A stretch of 64,000 nt of DNA from Lepraria neglecta (taxonomy: Eukaryota; Ascomycota; Lecanoromycetes; Lecanorales; Stereocaulaceae): contig CM065646.1 in NCBI GenBank assembly GCA_033220425.1, forward strand, positions 1,495,501 through 1,559,500. The letters are read 5' to 3'. Shown here one piece after another: positions 46,852 to 58,522 of this stretch; positions within the stretch are counted from its first letter, which is position 1; the number at the start of each line of letters is the position of its first letter. The notes beneath the pieces were generated by a model that made no database searches, was not told where the DNA came from, and worked only from the letters and a program-made list of their open reading frames with translations. The translations under genes and the position numbers were made by a program.

Positions 46852-47757
46852 ATGTGCATACCCTACATCAAACTCCTCCCAGACTCACCACCCCCTCGCA
46901 AACGAACCCGAACCAGCAACCTCAAAGCCCCTCTATCATCCGAGTCCACCAACCCCCACCCCGTAATCGTCTCGCTCTCACCACGACTAGTCTACGCCCC
47001 ATCCTCCTCCCGTTCAAACTCCCACCGAGCCCCAACTCACCGCCGACGCCGCCCAAGCGCCCCTCATCCATCGCCAGCAACACCACAAGCAGAGTTCGTA
47101 GGCGGCTTCGAAGCCGGATACCAACTCAGCGAGGAAGAACGAGAGCAACGGAGACTTGCAGCCGAGGAGAGGAAAGCCGAAGAAGGACGAGCTGGGCCAC
47201 TGGGGTCAGGGCTACCGCCACCACCTCTGCAGCAGCCGCCAGTTTTGGGCCCGAGGCAGTATCCGACACCTCAGATCGCACCCCAAGTACAGCAACAACT
47301 AGCCCAACAACCAGTACCCCCTCCCATTCTACCATTACCCCCCGCTCCCGCTCAAACCGCTCCACAGCGCGAACACACGCGCTCCCCATACAGCTACATC
47401 CGCCGCCCACCGTCTCACTACCGTAACCGCTCTCGATCTCGCTCCTCATCGGACTCTTCAATATCGAGGCGCAGTTTCGAAGCGCTGAGAAGAAGGGTTA
47501 ATGCGCTTTCCGATCGGCTTACTAGGTTGGACCGGTGGAAGGGGGAGGTTTTGACTAATCGGCTAAATAGATTGGAGAGGTGGAAGGAGGAGAGGGAGGT
47601 GGAGCGGGGGGTTGGGGGGAGGGTTTGGTCGTTGGGACCAGAGGGGAGGAGGAGGGAGGTGGATAGGGGCAGGGGTGGGGATGTGGATGTGAGGAGAGAT
47701 AGGAGGGGGGATGCAGGCAGGTGGGACTGGGAGGGTGGGGGGTTGGGAAGGCGATAA
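46852..47757 (+). CDS. Pro/Arg/Ser-rich low-complexity protein
   Basis: A 301-codon single exon starting MCIPYIKLLPDSPPP. The N-terminal third is Pro/Ser/Arg-rich. FVGGFEAGYQLSEEEREQRR and a charged helix follow, then a Pro/Gln-rich linker. Next come an Arg-Ser block (NRSRSRSSSDSS) and a basic amphipathic region with the repeats LDRWKGEVLTNRLNRLERWK, which may be a short coiled coil. The C-terminus is Arg/Gly/Asp-rich. The mix resembles nuclear or RNA-binding disordered proteins, but no fold or family is recognised. The opposite strand and another frame are also open because of composition. Codon choice and the good Met context favour this frame. Confidence 0.5.
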   Translation: MCIPYIKLLPDSPPPRKRTRTSNLKAPLSSESTNPHPVIVSLSPRLVYAPSSSRSNSHRAPTHRRRRPSAPHPSPATPQAEFVGGFEAGYQLSEEEREQRRLAAEERKAEEGRAGPLGSGLPPPPLQQPPVLGPRQYPTPQIAPQVQQQLAQQPVPPPILPLPPAPAQTAPQREHTRSPYSYIRRPPSHYRNRSRSRSSSDSSISRRSFEALRRRVNALSDRLTRLDRWKGEVLTNRLNRLERWKEEREVERGVGGRVWSLGPEGRRREVDRGRGGDVDVRRDRRGDAGRWDWEGGGLGRR

Positions 47758-47965
47758 TGTTTGGAGATTAGTGTGTGAATGTGTGAGTAACGAGAGTTTT
47801 GGGTACTATACCTGGGTAAAACTAATAACTAATTGCATGCTGCCCGTTGTGAATAATGCCCGAGCGGTTGAAATTGTGGATTCGAGAACGTATGGAAAGA
47901 TGACTTACAGCACAGCGCGTCAGAGCCTACGAGTATTGTATTCGTCATTGTTGGCCCAGGCCATT

Positions 47966-48111
47966 GTGGGTCCTGCGCATGATGTCTCGGCTTGAAATCG
48001 ACAGACCGTCGACTAATATCGTGTATCATAGGCCAGGCAATATAGGCGTTGATACATGATCCCTGTGGGCCTGTGCATAATGCCTCGGCTTGAAGGCGAC
48101 AGATCATCAAC
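47966..48111. repeat. diverged direct repeat pair, 99-base spacing
   Basis: gtgggtcctgcgcatgatgt (47966) and gtgggcctgtgcataatgcc (48065) begin two ~47-base units that both continue ctcggcttgaa and gacaga. About 80 percent identity by eye. Differences are mainly C/T and G/A. Confidence 0.5.
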
Positions 48112-48345
48112 CATCAAGGTTCGCGGCGTTCGACTATCTCCTATTAATGTCCATGGCCTACACCTCCATTGCTGTTTTCGTCTTTAGTAATCGACGAAAC
48201 TGGCGAAGGAGAACCTAGATCGTGGAAGACACACCCTTCTAGGAGGCCAAGTTGCGAAAGTAGAGTTTCCTAGCATGGCAATCAGAGATCTAGAATCTAG
48301 GATAATCATACCGGAGTAATACTTACACGATGCGCGATGATGCAA

Positions 48346-48501
48346 CATGCAGCCTATCGCTGTGGCTCCGAAGTATCTCGAACATTTTTCTGCTCATTCC
48401 CTGGTAGAATAAGCGCGTTGATACAAACGTGCAGCCTATCAGCGCAACACCGAGGATCTTCGATGTTGACGTCTACTTCATTCCTCGGTGGAAGGAGCGC
48501 G
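48346..48501. repeat. diverged direct repeat pair, 82-base spacing
   Basis: catgcagcctatc (48346) and cgtgcagcctatc (48428) open two ~72-base units that share ccga, atcttcga/atctcgaa and end in attcc-tgg...gcgcg. Identity is moderate. Confidence 0.4.
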
Positions 48502-48795
48502 ACACCGAAGTGAGATGCGATCGAAACAACACCAAGTCACGCGCCAAGACCGCCAAGACCGCCAAGTCTGAGGGATACTCAAAAGCCTGCAGAAATGTTT
48601 GGATGATGAGTCTCGACCGAGCATGCTCGGTGAATCCGAGCGAGTATAATACCAAGGACCGAGAGCCAAGATGCGTCTTAAGAATATATCAGGATTAGCG
48701 TTCGGAACAGATTGACACGAGAACAAGAGAAAAATGGTATAAAAAGATGGGCAGGCCTCGTGAAAGTGGTGTTTTTCTTTTCATCAGAGTCCACT

Positions 48796-49809
48796 ATGGC
48801 CGACGACTTGTTGCCGTTTGGGAGCCATCAGGCTGGAGCCCGAGGCGAAATGGTTGCTGCTTCGACTAAACTTCGACGTCTGCTCGAGAAGCCTGGTCAC
48901 TTGATCGTCTGTCCAGGAGTGTATGATGGCTTTTCTGCACGCATTGCGCTTGAGGTCGGCTTCGATGCTCTGTACATGGTAAGAATTCGTAATTCATCTT
49001 ATCGATGATTTCATCTCTTACATATTTGCCTTCAGACTGGAGCAGGAACAACGGCTTCTCGTCTTGGCCACGCAGACCTCGGCATCGCTCAGCTGGCCGA
49101 CATGCGCGCCCATGCGGAAATGATAGCCAATCTGGACAAGTCTGTGCCCCTAGTCGCAGACATGGATACTGGCTTCGGAGCACCCATCATGGTCGCCAGG
49201 TCCGTTGAAGAGTACTGCCGCGCTGGGGTAGCTGGGTTTCATATCGAAGACCAAGTTCTCAACAAACGCTGCGGCCACCTCGAAGGCAAGGAAGTGGTTA
49301 ACATTGATACTTACCTGGCTCGAATTCGCGCTGCGAGAGAGGCGATTAACAGACACGGGAGCGACATAGTGCTGATCGGCCGGACTGATGCATTGCAACA
49401 ACACGGTTATGACGAAGCTGTGAAACGACTGAGAGCTGCACGAGACGCAGGCGCGGACATGGGCCAATTGGAGGGCATTACGAGCCGAGAGATGGGCTGG
49501 CAGGCTGTGAAGGATCTTGCACCGTTTCCACTGCTTCTGAACATGGTGGAGCATGGAGCCTCGCCTATCATATCAGCGAGGGAAGCGAAGGCGATGGGGT
49601 TTCGCATTATGATCTTCTCGTTTGCATCGCTGGCGCCTGCTTATAAAGCCATCAAGAGTACGTTGGAGAAGGTGAAGAAGGAGGGTATTACAGGGACTAC
49701 GAAAGATCTGACGCCGAAGAGGTTGTTTGATGTGTGCGGTATGCAGGAGAGTATTGAGATCGATACTTTGGCTGGTGGGTCGTCATTCAAGGAGAGAGCT
49801 CGGCTATAA
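48796..49809 (+). CDS. PEP mutase / isocitrate lyase superfamily C-C lyase
   Basis: Two exons (48796-48978 and 49036-49809) give 318 residues. The TIM-barrel landmarks are in order: CPGVYDGFSARIALEVGFDALYM, TGAGTTASRLG, VADMDTGFGAP (metal-binding Asp-x-Asp), GFHIEDQV, the gating-loop KRCGH with the catalytic Cys, IVLIGRTDA and NMVEHGASP. The KRCGH loop with Cys marks lyase members (2-methylisocitrate lyase, oxaloacetate acetylhydrolase, petal-death-protein types) rather than true PEP mutases. The likely reaction is retro-Claisen C-C cleavage of a 2-substituted malate or oxaloacetate; the exact substrate cannot be read. It is far shorter than glyoxylate-cycle isocitrate lyase (~540 residues). 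No targeting signal is seen, so it is probably cytosolic. Confidence 0.88.
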
Positions 49810-50326
49810 CGTAGCCAATTTCCATAGAAGGATCTGTGCGTAAGATAAGATTAGAGTAGTCCGAATCTTAGGTGACTCTAGGAGTAGGGGAACTGGAATA
49901 TACATTATCGTTTGCCTCATCGGTTGTGGCGAGTAGCCTGAGATCCTTGTCGATTGATTAGTGTTGTTTTCCGCCTTAAATTGTATGTTGGTCCAGTCTC
50001 GTTTTCCCTATTTCTTCCTGACAGGATACTCTTTGTTCAAAATGCCTTGTCCTTTCCGCCACAAAAGATGGTGTCTTTCTCGTAAAGCCGTTCAGGCTTG
50101 GCATTTTTGTCATGGATGAGGTCGGTCTTTACGTTCGGCGAATCGACTATTGACATAATGAACTTATTCAAAGGACTGTCTTACCGCGGCTGCCTTATAT
50201 TCTCGTAGATACAGTAACTACCTCTGATAAATGGGCCGATATCTGAGTTCAATTAATCTGACGTACGAAGAACCCGTCAACTTGTAACACCTGAGTCGAT
50301 TTCGGAATCGAGATACTTGATCAATT
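49810..50326. other. intergenic
   Basis: 3' flank of the lyase gene and upstream side of the RING remnant; nothing else seen. Confidence 0.4.
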
Positions 50327-50930
50327 ATGGAAAACGACTTCTCCATCGTGATCCAATTCCTCGACGCTTTGCCAAAGGTGGAGAGCAAAGACATGCCCGC
50401 AGAAAGCGAATGCATGATATGTCAGGAGTAGTATGACGCTACCATTGATGACAAAACAGAACACGCAGTCCGGCTACCATGCGATCACCTGGTTGGGAGC
50501 GGCTGTATTGAAACATTTTTATTAGAAGAATCTAATAATTCATGCCCTTACTGCCGCAGAAACCTATTCCCAAGGAATTGGATCCCGCAAGGTGGCTTGC
50601 AGCCGGTGCGACCTCAGAGACACATATAGGAGCTCGGCGACCCTGAATCGCAGAGAGTACCAAACGTACCGCACAATCATTCAAGCGTTTGCTAGGCTCC
50701 CACCATTGAGTCCCAGGCACTCGGGACAAGGAGGATTATCGCCGGCTCTCGAAACAATGCTTTACAAGGAACTCCTTCGAAGAGGAGCCTTCGATATTAA
50801 AATCATGTGGAAAGATGGTCTTGAAATGACTGATACTCGCGGACTTTGGGACATCCTTCGTGAACAGAGCTATGCGTGGCGTCCAGGCGATGAACCATGG
50901 GACCGGCCTTACCAGCCATTGGTCAATTGA
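50327..50930 (+). pseudogene. RING-finger protein, decayed
   Basis: MENDFSIVIQFLDALPKV leads to a RING-type zinc motif: ECMICQE, then RLPCDHLVGSGCIETFLLEE and NSCPYCRRNL, so the Cys/His ligands are recognisable. A TAG interrupts right after CQE (about 50430-50432). The frame then changes after the finger near 50570-50600, where the second half (REYQTYRTIIQAFARLPPLS, SPALETMLYKELLRRGAF, WDRPYQPLVN) continues in a different frame to 50930. RING proteins are E3 ubiquitin ligases. Small ones with this tail are expanded in filamentous fungi. No intron rescues the stop. Confidence 0.65.
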
Positions 50931-51783
50931 CGGATACCAATGTTTGCCCACCATCGACGCTGAGGAATACGATGCAGAAGAATAGACTATCCCATTAGTA
51001 TTTCACTTCTAGTATTAATTTTGAGTCATGAGATGTTTTTGAAGAATTAGATAAGTTCTTCAATGCTGAAAATATTTCCAAATCGGCATCTGTGACAGTG
51101 TCCCTCTTCCGTGGCAGGGTGGTCAATGGGATATTATTAGGTAGCCCTGACCTTGTGTAATAAGTCAGTAAGAGGCACTAGTCTGTATCAACGCAATACT
51201 CGATAATGTAAGAAACCAGAAATTCAGATGAGTAGAATTTGCTGGTTGAAAATACAAACAATCATATTTCGACTGTTCTAAAATGTCGATGGCGCTTTAA
51301 TGATCCGATGTTTAGCCGAGCCTTGGCGTCTGCTCGCTCGTTTTCGAGGGAGCGTCGCTACCATCAGAGTCTCCTTCTGTCAAACTTCGGTCCCACGCTA
51401 GAACACGCAGAAGATGCCGAGAAATCATGAGCTCTAGTATGCTATATAATTTCTAAGAGTTTGTCTGTTGTCCAGGAGCCCGCACATTGGCCTTTGACCA
51501 CGGGTTGGCCAAAGACGACGGGCAGGCAGTGCGCGACGTTACGAGATAGAGCAACTCCACCAGCAAACACGATAAGCCACCGGCTCTAGGTTTCTGGTGA
51601 TATATTACCTTCGACTGAAACGTATCCATCGAGGTCGACTTTGGTACCTTCATCGTCATTTGCGAACGATGCAACGTCCACGTCTCCTACTCCATCTGTC
51701 TCCACTCGGGACTACGTTCCAGCTTGTCTTCAGCGTTTGGCAGCGTATGGTCTCTTGTATCTTTTATTTCAACGACAGGCTGC
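50931..51783. other. intergenic
   Basis: No supported gene. The minus-strand frames next to 51784 may include worn 3' sequence of the DUF2235 gene but show no clear motif. Confidence 0.4.
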
Positions 51784-52778
51784 TCAAGGTCCGGATCTCC
51801 ACTCCAATAACAGATGGCCAGCCTCAACTCTCGAGCCATCCATGCATCCATGCGTGCCAGCAAACCAGACCTCTTTCACATCTTCATCGGCCTTATCACC
51901 GCACTTTAGGTTGAACAGGGCTGGCTTGAATTTGATGCGGCGCTCATTGATCGAGCCTGCGTGTCGACTGTGCTTTACGATATTCGACGCTGGGATATGT
52001 TGATTAGATGGTGGCGTAAGTGGAAAATCGAACTGGCTTTTCAAGTCGACACAATCAAAGAGGCCAAGGAAGTGCACTCTTGCTTCATTGCAACAAAACG
52101 TTTTCTTGAATCCCGCCATGTATTTCTCGGCTTCCTCGTCCTTCTCGGTGCGGCCCCCAAAGTCCCTGACCTCGCGGGATGTCTGAAAGTTTGAGAAAGT
52201 CTTCCAAGCAATATGGACCATCTCTTCGTTGTCACGCGAAAGCAACCCAATCGTATCGACCATCTCGGCAAGGAACTGCGCTGTGTATGCACCCCCAGAG
52301 AAGCCTATGATGTAGATGTAGTCTCCTGGGGAATAATGACGCATTATGAATCTGTATCCGGCATGGACATGGTGTCGCAAGGATAATCCAAGAGCTTTGT
52401 TGAGGCTTATTGAGAAGAAGGAGCGCAAGTACGGGCAGAGTCCACGCGACGAGTCACCCTGGACGTAGGTCCCGATCCCAGCTAAAGCAAGGTCAGCCAG
52501 GTGAGTCTTATCACACACTTCACTCGATATGCTCTAGGACACCGTATAGCTACTCACCTTGATAGTAATGAAAACGTTCCTCTGCCTTCCTGTCCAGCAT
52601 CTGAGGGATTTTTACCACTGAATATGCAGTCAGCCTGGGGACAATTCTGTGTCTACAAAAAGGGACTGTGACCTTCAGAGTCGGATTCATCCCGAACAGA
52701 TGTCTTAGCCGTTCCATCGAAGCATAGGACCAATCTCTTATGCTGGGAAGCATCCGTATTTGCTGTTTCTTTCTTCAT
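51784..52778 (-). CDS. DUF2235 alpha/beta-hydrolase-like protein, probably 3' shortened
   Basis: Three exons (52778-52673, 52617-52558, 52481-51784) give about 287 residues. Exon 1 holds the N-terminal signature HKRLVLCFDGTAKTS. Exon 2 gives VVKIPQMLDRKAEERFHYYQ and exon 3 opens AGIGTYVQGD, the next conserved block. The nucleophile strand is IYIIGFSGGAYTAQFLAEMV (family GFSRGAYTAR, here Arg to Gly). DNEEMVHIAWKTF, FLGLFDCVDL and VWFAGTHG follow. In relatives the last motif continues as HxDVGGG and the protein runs on. Here the Gly-rich part is lost and a stop follows soon, so the C-terminus is probably truncated or frame-shifted. The family belongs to the alpha/beta hydrolase fold. Whether this copy works is doubtful. 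Confidence 0.6.
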
Positions 52779-54014
52779 GTCTCTGTACAAGACCAATCTC
52801 TTTTTCAATTGAAAATACAAACCTCAAGCTACGACAAATTTCTGGGTATCTTCTGAAAGACGACATTCTGGCAGGATCAGGGTACCTTGATGATGACATA
52901 TTGGTAGGTTTAGGGTAATGCGAGATAAGATAAAATAACCCTTACAGTAAAAACAATTTGACACCGAGGAAGGCCGAGCCAAAAAGATCGACATGACCGA
53001 ATGTTCGCCATAAATGTTGGCATTGAAAAGCGTTCGTTGCATTTCGGCAAGCGAAAATCGATGCGCAATATTATCCAATCATCGCGCCAAAGCCTCTCAT
53101 TTAGTAATCTCGCCCAGCTGTCAATTCTGCATCCTGTGGATGAGGCGTCGAATCTCGTCACATTTTGAGCTGAGGTACATTACTAGCCCCCATTTGACTA
53201 CAAATTGTGCTAGTCTAGCCGGACACTTGTCCAGGGACCAAAATCTCTTGAATCTCGAGTTCTGACCAAGTGTGGTCGGGTATTCGAAGACGCTGAATCG
53301 CGTATCCAGACTTGGGCACGCGTGATCCATCTCATCGGCGCTTCGAGACACTGGAAGCACACCTTCAGAGAGTCTTGCCTAAATGCCATCCGGGGTGCTA
53401 GCTTCAGAGTTCTGACTTGGCTGGCACGGCTCCCGGGTGGTGGCGAGCTTGGCAGCCGCTAAATCGGACTCATTTTGGGTTAACCCGTTAGGCTAGCTTC
53501 AGCTAGCCACGAGTAAGCTATCGTCCGCTATAATTTGCGAAATGGCACAGTGAACCGACTCCTTTCTGTCACTAGCAGTCGATCGTTACTGCACCGATCA
53601 AAGATCTGGAACATTCACGGCTTTCAACCAGCCACAAACCCCTGATCCACGCATATATCGGCCCCTTTGAGCGAATCGCAGTTTCAGCTAACCAATCAAA
53701 CTTCACGATGTCGTGTGAGCCCTTCCACATTGGTGCCAAGACATGCGTAACAGTAGGTCTCGATGCGTCGTGTGAATACAAATAGTAGGCATGACGGGAA
53801 GTTAGCATAAATTGCACCTCATCTGTCTGTTCAAATAGTATCTCCCAGCCCTGCCGAGTTTAGTTGTCAGCTCGCCATCTCATAACTGATCTCGTTCCTG
53901 CGTTTTGCTTTCACATCTTTACATTTATCGGCATCGGTACCCCACTTTTGGATTCGATTTGCCTCCAAGCCCCTCTGCAATTGAGTAAACGACTTGTACA
54001 AGACCAAAGAAGCT
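52779..54014. other. intergenic, divergent 5' ends
   Basis: Contains the upstream regions of the DUF2235 gene (minus) and the Ppo gene (plus). Several short frames of no recognisable family. No repeat noticed. Confidence 0.4.
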
Positions 54015-57000
54015 ATGGCAAGTCACTTACCCCAGTCCGCTTATAGCGCCTACACCCCATCTTCAACTCATGAGGATGGAAAATACAACGGCAGCGAGAT
54101 GGATTATAGATACGGTGACGCAAAGCAGAAGATGCAGTCTGTTGGTGACGACATGAAGATACTGGCAAGGAAGTTGCCTTCGCATGCACTTTCACTCGCC
54201 CGAGACTTTCTCGAAAATAAATACAAGCCAAGCTAAACCGTGTGTGCACCACCGGCAACCACTTTCCACTTTAGCTACGGTACAGCTGAACTTCATTAGG
54301 AAGAGTTGGTCGAGATAGCCGGAATGCTTCCGTACAACAGCCCAATGCGAAACTGGGCCCAAGCTCGCACGGTGTCCACATTGTTCAACAGCCTTCAGCA
54401 TCCACCCGCAAGCTACTTGGGAGAGAAGCACCAGTATCGCACCGCTGATGGCAGCTACCACGTGAGTAATCCACGATCCCCACTAGACTGATTACGGCCC
54501 CCGAATAACTTTGACAGAATTTCATGTTCCCTAACTTTGGCAAAGCCGGCGAGCCATACGCAAAGAGCGTCAGAAGCGCCAAGAAATTGCACGGGGTTAG
54601 GCCTGATCCAGAAGTTCTGTTTGATTTACTCGAGGCAAGATCTGACGATACGTTCCGCGAGAATGAAGCCGGTATTTCCAGCATGTTTCTGTATCATGCT
54701 ACGATTATCATCCATGGTGAGCACTCTTCCTTCCCGGACACGTTTCACTTCGGATAAACTGTCAAAGAAAATGGTTTTTGTTCGGCGAGTCGTCTCCTAC
54801 TCAACTGACATTATCTGCAAGATTTGTTCAATACCAAAAGGGACGACCGGAATATCTCTACCACTTCTTCGTACCTCGACCTTGCCCCGCTCTACGGATT
54901 CAACGAAGTGGAGCAGGACAGTGTTCGCCTCGGCAAAGACGGATTGCTAAAACCCGACACTTTCCATGAAGACAGACTTCTAGGTCAACCACCAGGTGTC
55001 AATGTTCTGCTCGTCTTGTACAGCCGTTTTCACAACTATGTGGCTACTATGTTGAAGGAAATCAACGAGGACGGAAGGTTCACGCTAAGGCCAAACACTA
55101 AAGCTGAGGATGCCCAAAAGGAGCCCCGTAATCCCGAGAAAGTCCTCGATAACGACCTCTTCCAGACCGCTCGATTGATCACGGGAGGGTTGTACATTAG
55201 TATATCTTTGGGTGACTACCTACGAGCTATCCAAGGCGTGCATGAGAAAGATACTACGTGGACCTTCGACCCACGTATGTACATCGATAAAACGGCTCTA
55301 GGCGAAGGTGTTCCTCGAGGAATGGGCAACCAAGTCTCTGCCGAATTCAATCTGCTTTATAGATTCCATTCTGCTATATCTCGTAGAGATGAGGGCTGGA
55401 CCGAGAAGTTCATGAAGGAGCAGGCGCAGTTGCGATTGGACCGTTTTAAGAAGACTGATGTGGAACAAATCCACCTGGAGGAGCTGAGTACCTATGAATT
55501 GTGGACGATGCTGGGGTCGTTTGCGAAAGAGAAGCGCGCGATTGAGCCTTGCAACCGCGACTTCGGTGATATTAAACGTGGTCCTGATGGCAGGTTTTCT
55601 GACTACGATTTATCAGATCTGCTCCGAGAAAGCATTGATGATAATGCTGGTCAGTGTCTGTTCTCAGCCATACGGTCTTCCCGGTAGCTAAGATTGGCCC
55701 TGTCTAGGCGCGTTTACGGCGAGAAATGTGCCAAAGGCTCTGAAGGCCATCCAAATTGCCGGGATCGAAGCTGCTCGTCAATGGTATGTTATGTCTATAT
55801 TACATCGAACCAACAGTATTTTGTTGCTGACTACAGCAATAGGGATGTGGCGTCTCTGAACGAATTCCGAACATTCTTCGGCCTAGAGCCACACACCACC
55901 TTCGCGAGCGTCAACCCAGACCCCGAAATCCAAATGGCTCTGGAAAACCTGTATGATTCTCCAGATATGATCGAGATGTACCCTGGTGTCTTCATCGAAG
56001 AGATTGCCGCTCAGAAGTTCCCAGACGGCACTCACAAACCAAAGGCTGGCGTTGCTTTCCCAAGACCGCTGGCCGCGGAGTCCTCTCCGATGCTGTTACC
56101 TTAGTGCGAAGTGACAGGTTCTATACTATTGTGAGCATCGTCTTGGCCCGCTTTCTCTCATCGTTCCACTAAAGAATTTAGGATTACACGACAGCAACGC
56201 TCACCAACTGGGGACTGTGCGAAGCAGCGGCAGACTACAAAACGTAAGCGTCAGATCCCCCTATTAGCACCTTGCAGCAATTTTGAAAAATACCTACTTA
56301 AATTGCTGCGGCTTTAGTTTGGGTGGCTCCATGTTCCACAAATTGATCCAACGCGGGCTACCTGGCCATTTCGCCTTCAATTCCGTCTACGCAATGCAGC
56401 CGATGTACACTTCAAAGTCCAACAAGAAAATCTTGACAAAACTCAAAACCATCGACCAATTCTCGCTGGAACCACCTGCTACTCCCAAGTCCAAGGTGGT
56501 CGTCGAATCTCATAGTGCTGTTCACGACTTGCTAGCCAAGAAGGATATTTTCCAATCACCATGGGCGGCCTCCGTGGGGTCTTTGGTTTCCGCGAAAGCC
56601 CTCGAAGGTCTCCACGCTTTCGAGAGCAAGCATAAAGGCTACCACGTTCAGCACCATTCTGAATCGAAGCAGATCTATCTCACTTATCTGACAGATAAGG
56701 CGACGTCTTTCGTGAAAAGGGATAGCTTTTGTCTTGCAAAGTCCTACTACCAGATCGACATGGTTAGAGAGTAAGCAATATCCCTCAAGGCTTCATATCT
56801 CGATTTGCTGGCTAAAATGATACCTGCTTACAGTGTTGCCATCCCACTGAATGCTCGCTTCCTTGCGGAACTATTCAGCCTCAATGTGAAGACATCAGCG
56901 AAACAGTTGGCAGCCCATACCTCTGCTGAGCTTTATAAGCTATTGATCGAAGTCCGCAACTGGGTTGACTATCCGAACTCAGACCCCACCGCCTTATGGT

Positions 57001-58058
57001 ACAGACGTCGTCAGGCTCAGGAGAGTGCCGTCGAGTTAACAAAAACGACGAAAGCATCGATTTCTGAGGCCGCCCCTAAGTACTGGGCACTTTCGTCGTG
57101 GCTCAATTGGACCGCGACTCCGGACGAGAATCAGGAGCTGAGTGCACTAAAGGACTTGGGAGTAAGAATCGCTGGTCACGATGATGCGGATGTGGCTCAA
57201 ATGGCGTGGATGCTGGCCGTCAGTGGCGTTGGCACTCCTGTCACTGCTGTAAGTGCTATCAAAACTAGGCTTACACATGAGATACTGACCTTGATTCATG
57301 AAGGCTACCGAGGTCCTGCACTATTTCCTCTCCGAAGACGGAGAAAAGCACTGGCATGAGATCCAGAAGCTCGCGACAGATAATTCGGAGAAAGCTAACA
57401 CAAAGCTTGAAAAATACTTTATGGAAGCGTTACGCTTGAACAGCCAACAAGTTTGCAAGCGAACAGTAAAAGAAGACGTAACAAGCCTGAAGCATGGCAA
57501 GCACCCCGTGGAGCCGAAGCAAGATGTCATGCTATTGATCGTAAGTCCCCTCAATCTCTCTCTCATCTCCGCACAACTCTATCTTCCACCACACATCCCC
57601 GCTAAACCCTCCCTAGTCCAAAGCAAACCACGACCGCACCACCTTCCACAACCCCTCAACCTTCAACCCCAACCGCGCCGCCTCCTCCTACCTGCACCAC
57701 GGCTTCGGGCCCGCAGGCCAACTAGGAAAAGACATGCTCCTCGCCTACGGCGTCGCTCTCCTAAAAGTAGCAGGTCAAATGGACGGCCTGCGAAAGGCGC
57801 CAGGCCAAATGGGTGAGCTGAAGAGAGTGGAGCTGAAAACAAAGGGGGAAAGGAAACGGGCGCAGGTTTATGGGCGACATTATATGACTGCTGATTGGGG
57901 GTATTTGGTTGCTGAGCCTACTAGTAAGTTCTTCCCTTTCTTGTGTGGGAGGAGGGGGGTTCCGGGGAGTGTTGGCTGACGAGTGTGTAGCTTGGAAATT
58001 GCATTTTGATACTTTTGGTGGTGAGGCGTTGTCGCAGGGTACGAAGAGGTCTGCATAG
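54015..58058 (+). pseudogene. Ppo-type fatty-acid dioxygenase (peroxidase + P450-like), likely disrupted
   Basis: Exons after the first are clear: 54518-54716, 54822-55649, 55708-55783, 55843-56130, 56182-56243, 56318-56770, 56834-57248, 57304-57540, 57617-57923, 57991-58058. The haem-peroxidase half has HPPASYLG, the distal-His IIIHDLF, SSYLDLAPLYG and YRFH (Tyr and proximal His). The P450-like half ends with HGFGPAGQLGKD, where working P450s have Cys before Leu-Gly; here it is Gln. Ppo enzymes oxygenate linoleate or oleate to make psi-factor oxylipins controlling sporulation. The Aspergillus PpoC subtype also lacks this Cys and only makes the 10-hydroperoxide. The frame fails once, in exon 55843-56130 near 56065. 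TAA at 54234 and TAG near 54300 interrupt the N-terminal part; an ATG at 54324 could bypass these. If the frame change is a sequencing error, the gene may be active. Confidence 0.75.
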
Positions 58059-58522
58059 GTTACTATGATACAGCGGTCAATTGGAGCGACTCTTCATTGT
58101 CAATCTTGTAACATCATGTGCTGTTGCTCCGCTTCCTTTCCAATCCCAACTGCAAGAATCAAATAGCATTCAGATATCCCCACGAGCGCCTCGAAGACGC
58201 CAAACGCGCTGACTAAGGTCACTGATAGCATAACACCTCCAATTTCGATGATTCTTCATACTACAGTATTGAAAGAGCCCATAGAGATGGCAACTAATGT
58301 TCCGCTAGCGTGACTACAGCGCCGGGCACTATAGACACGAGCTACATAGCGACAGGCAAGTTCGGTAAATACCAAATCATACAAATGCCGCAAGTCCAGA
58401 CAGAGGTAGCGGTCTCCCAAGTGCGTGCCTTTAGCCGTTTCAAGGTGATAGCTTGAGTGTCTTATTCTGGAATGTCGGCAAGATCCATCTCCATTTCACC
58501 ACAATGGAGGCGAAGAAATTGC
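58059..58522. other. intergenic between convergent gene ends
   Basis: Lies between the 3' ends of the Ppo gene and the ankyrin remnant. No gene seen. Confidence 0.4.

Larger units (their letters stand above)
47758..48795. other. intergenic with degenerate local repeats
   Basis: No gene is seen. Two pairs of diverged direct repeats (listed separately) fill much of the stretch. It also contains the promoter of the isocitrate-lyase family gene, including the short run ccgccaagaccgccaagacc at about 48544. Confidence 0.4.

Noticed and set aside
37288-50000. Secondary-metabolite gene cluster centred on the permease, P450 and lyase
   Set aside because: No polyketide synthase, NRPS, terpene cyclase or DMATS core enzyme is present, and the families are catabolic or general.
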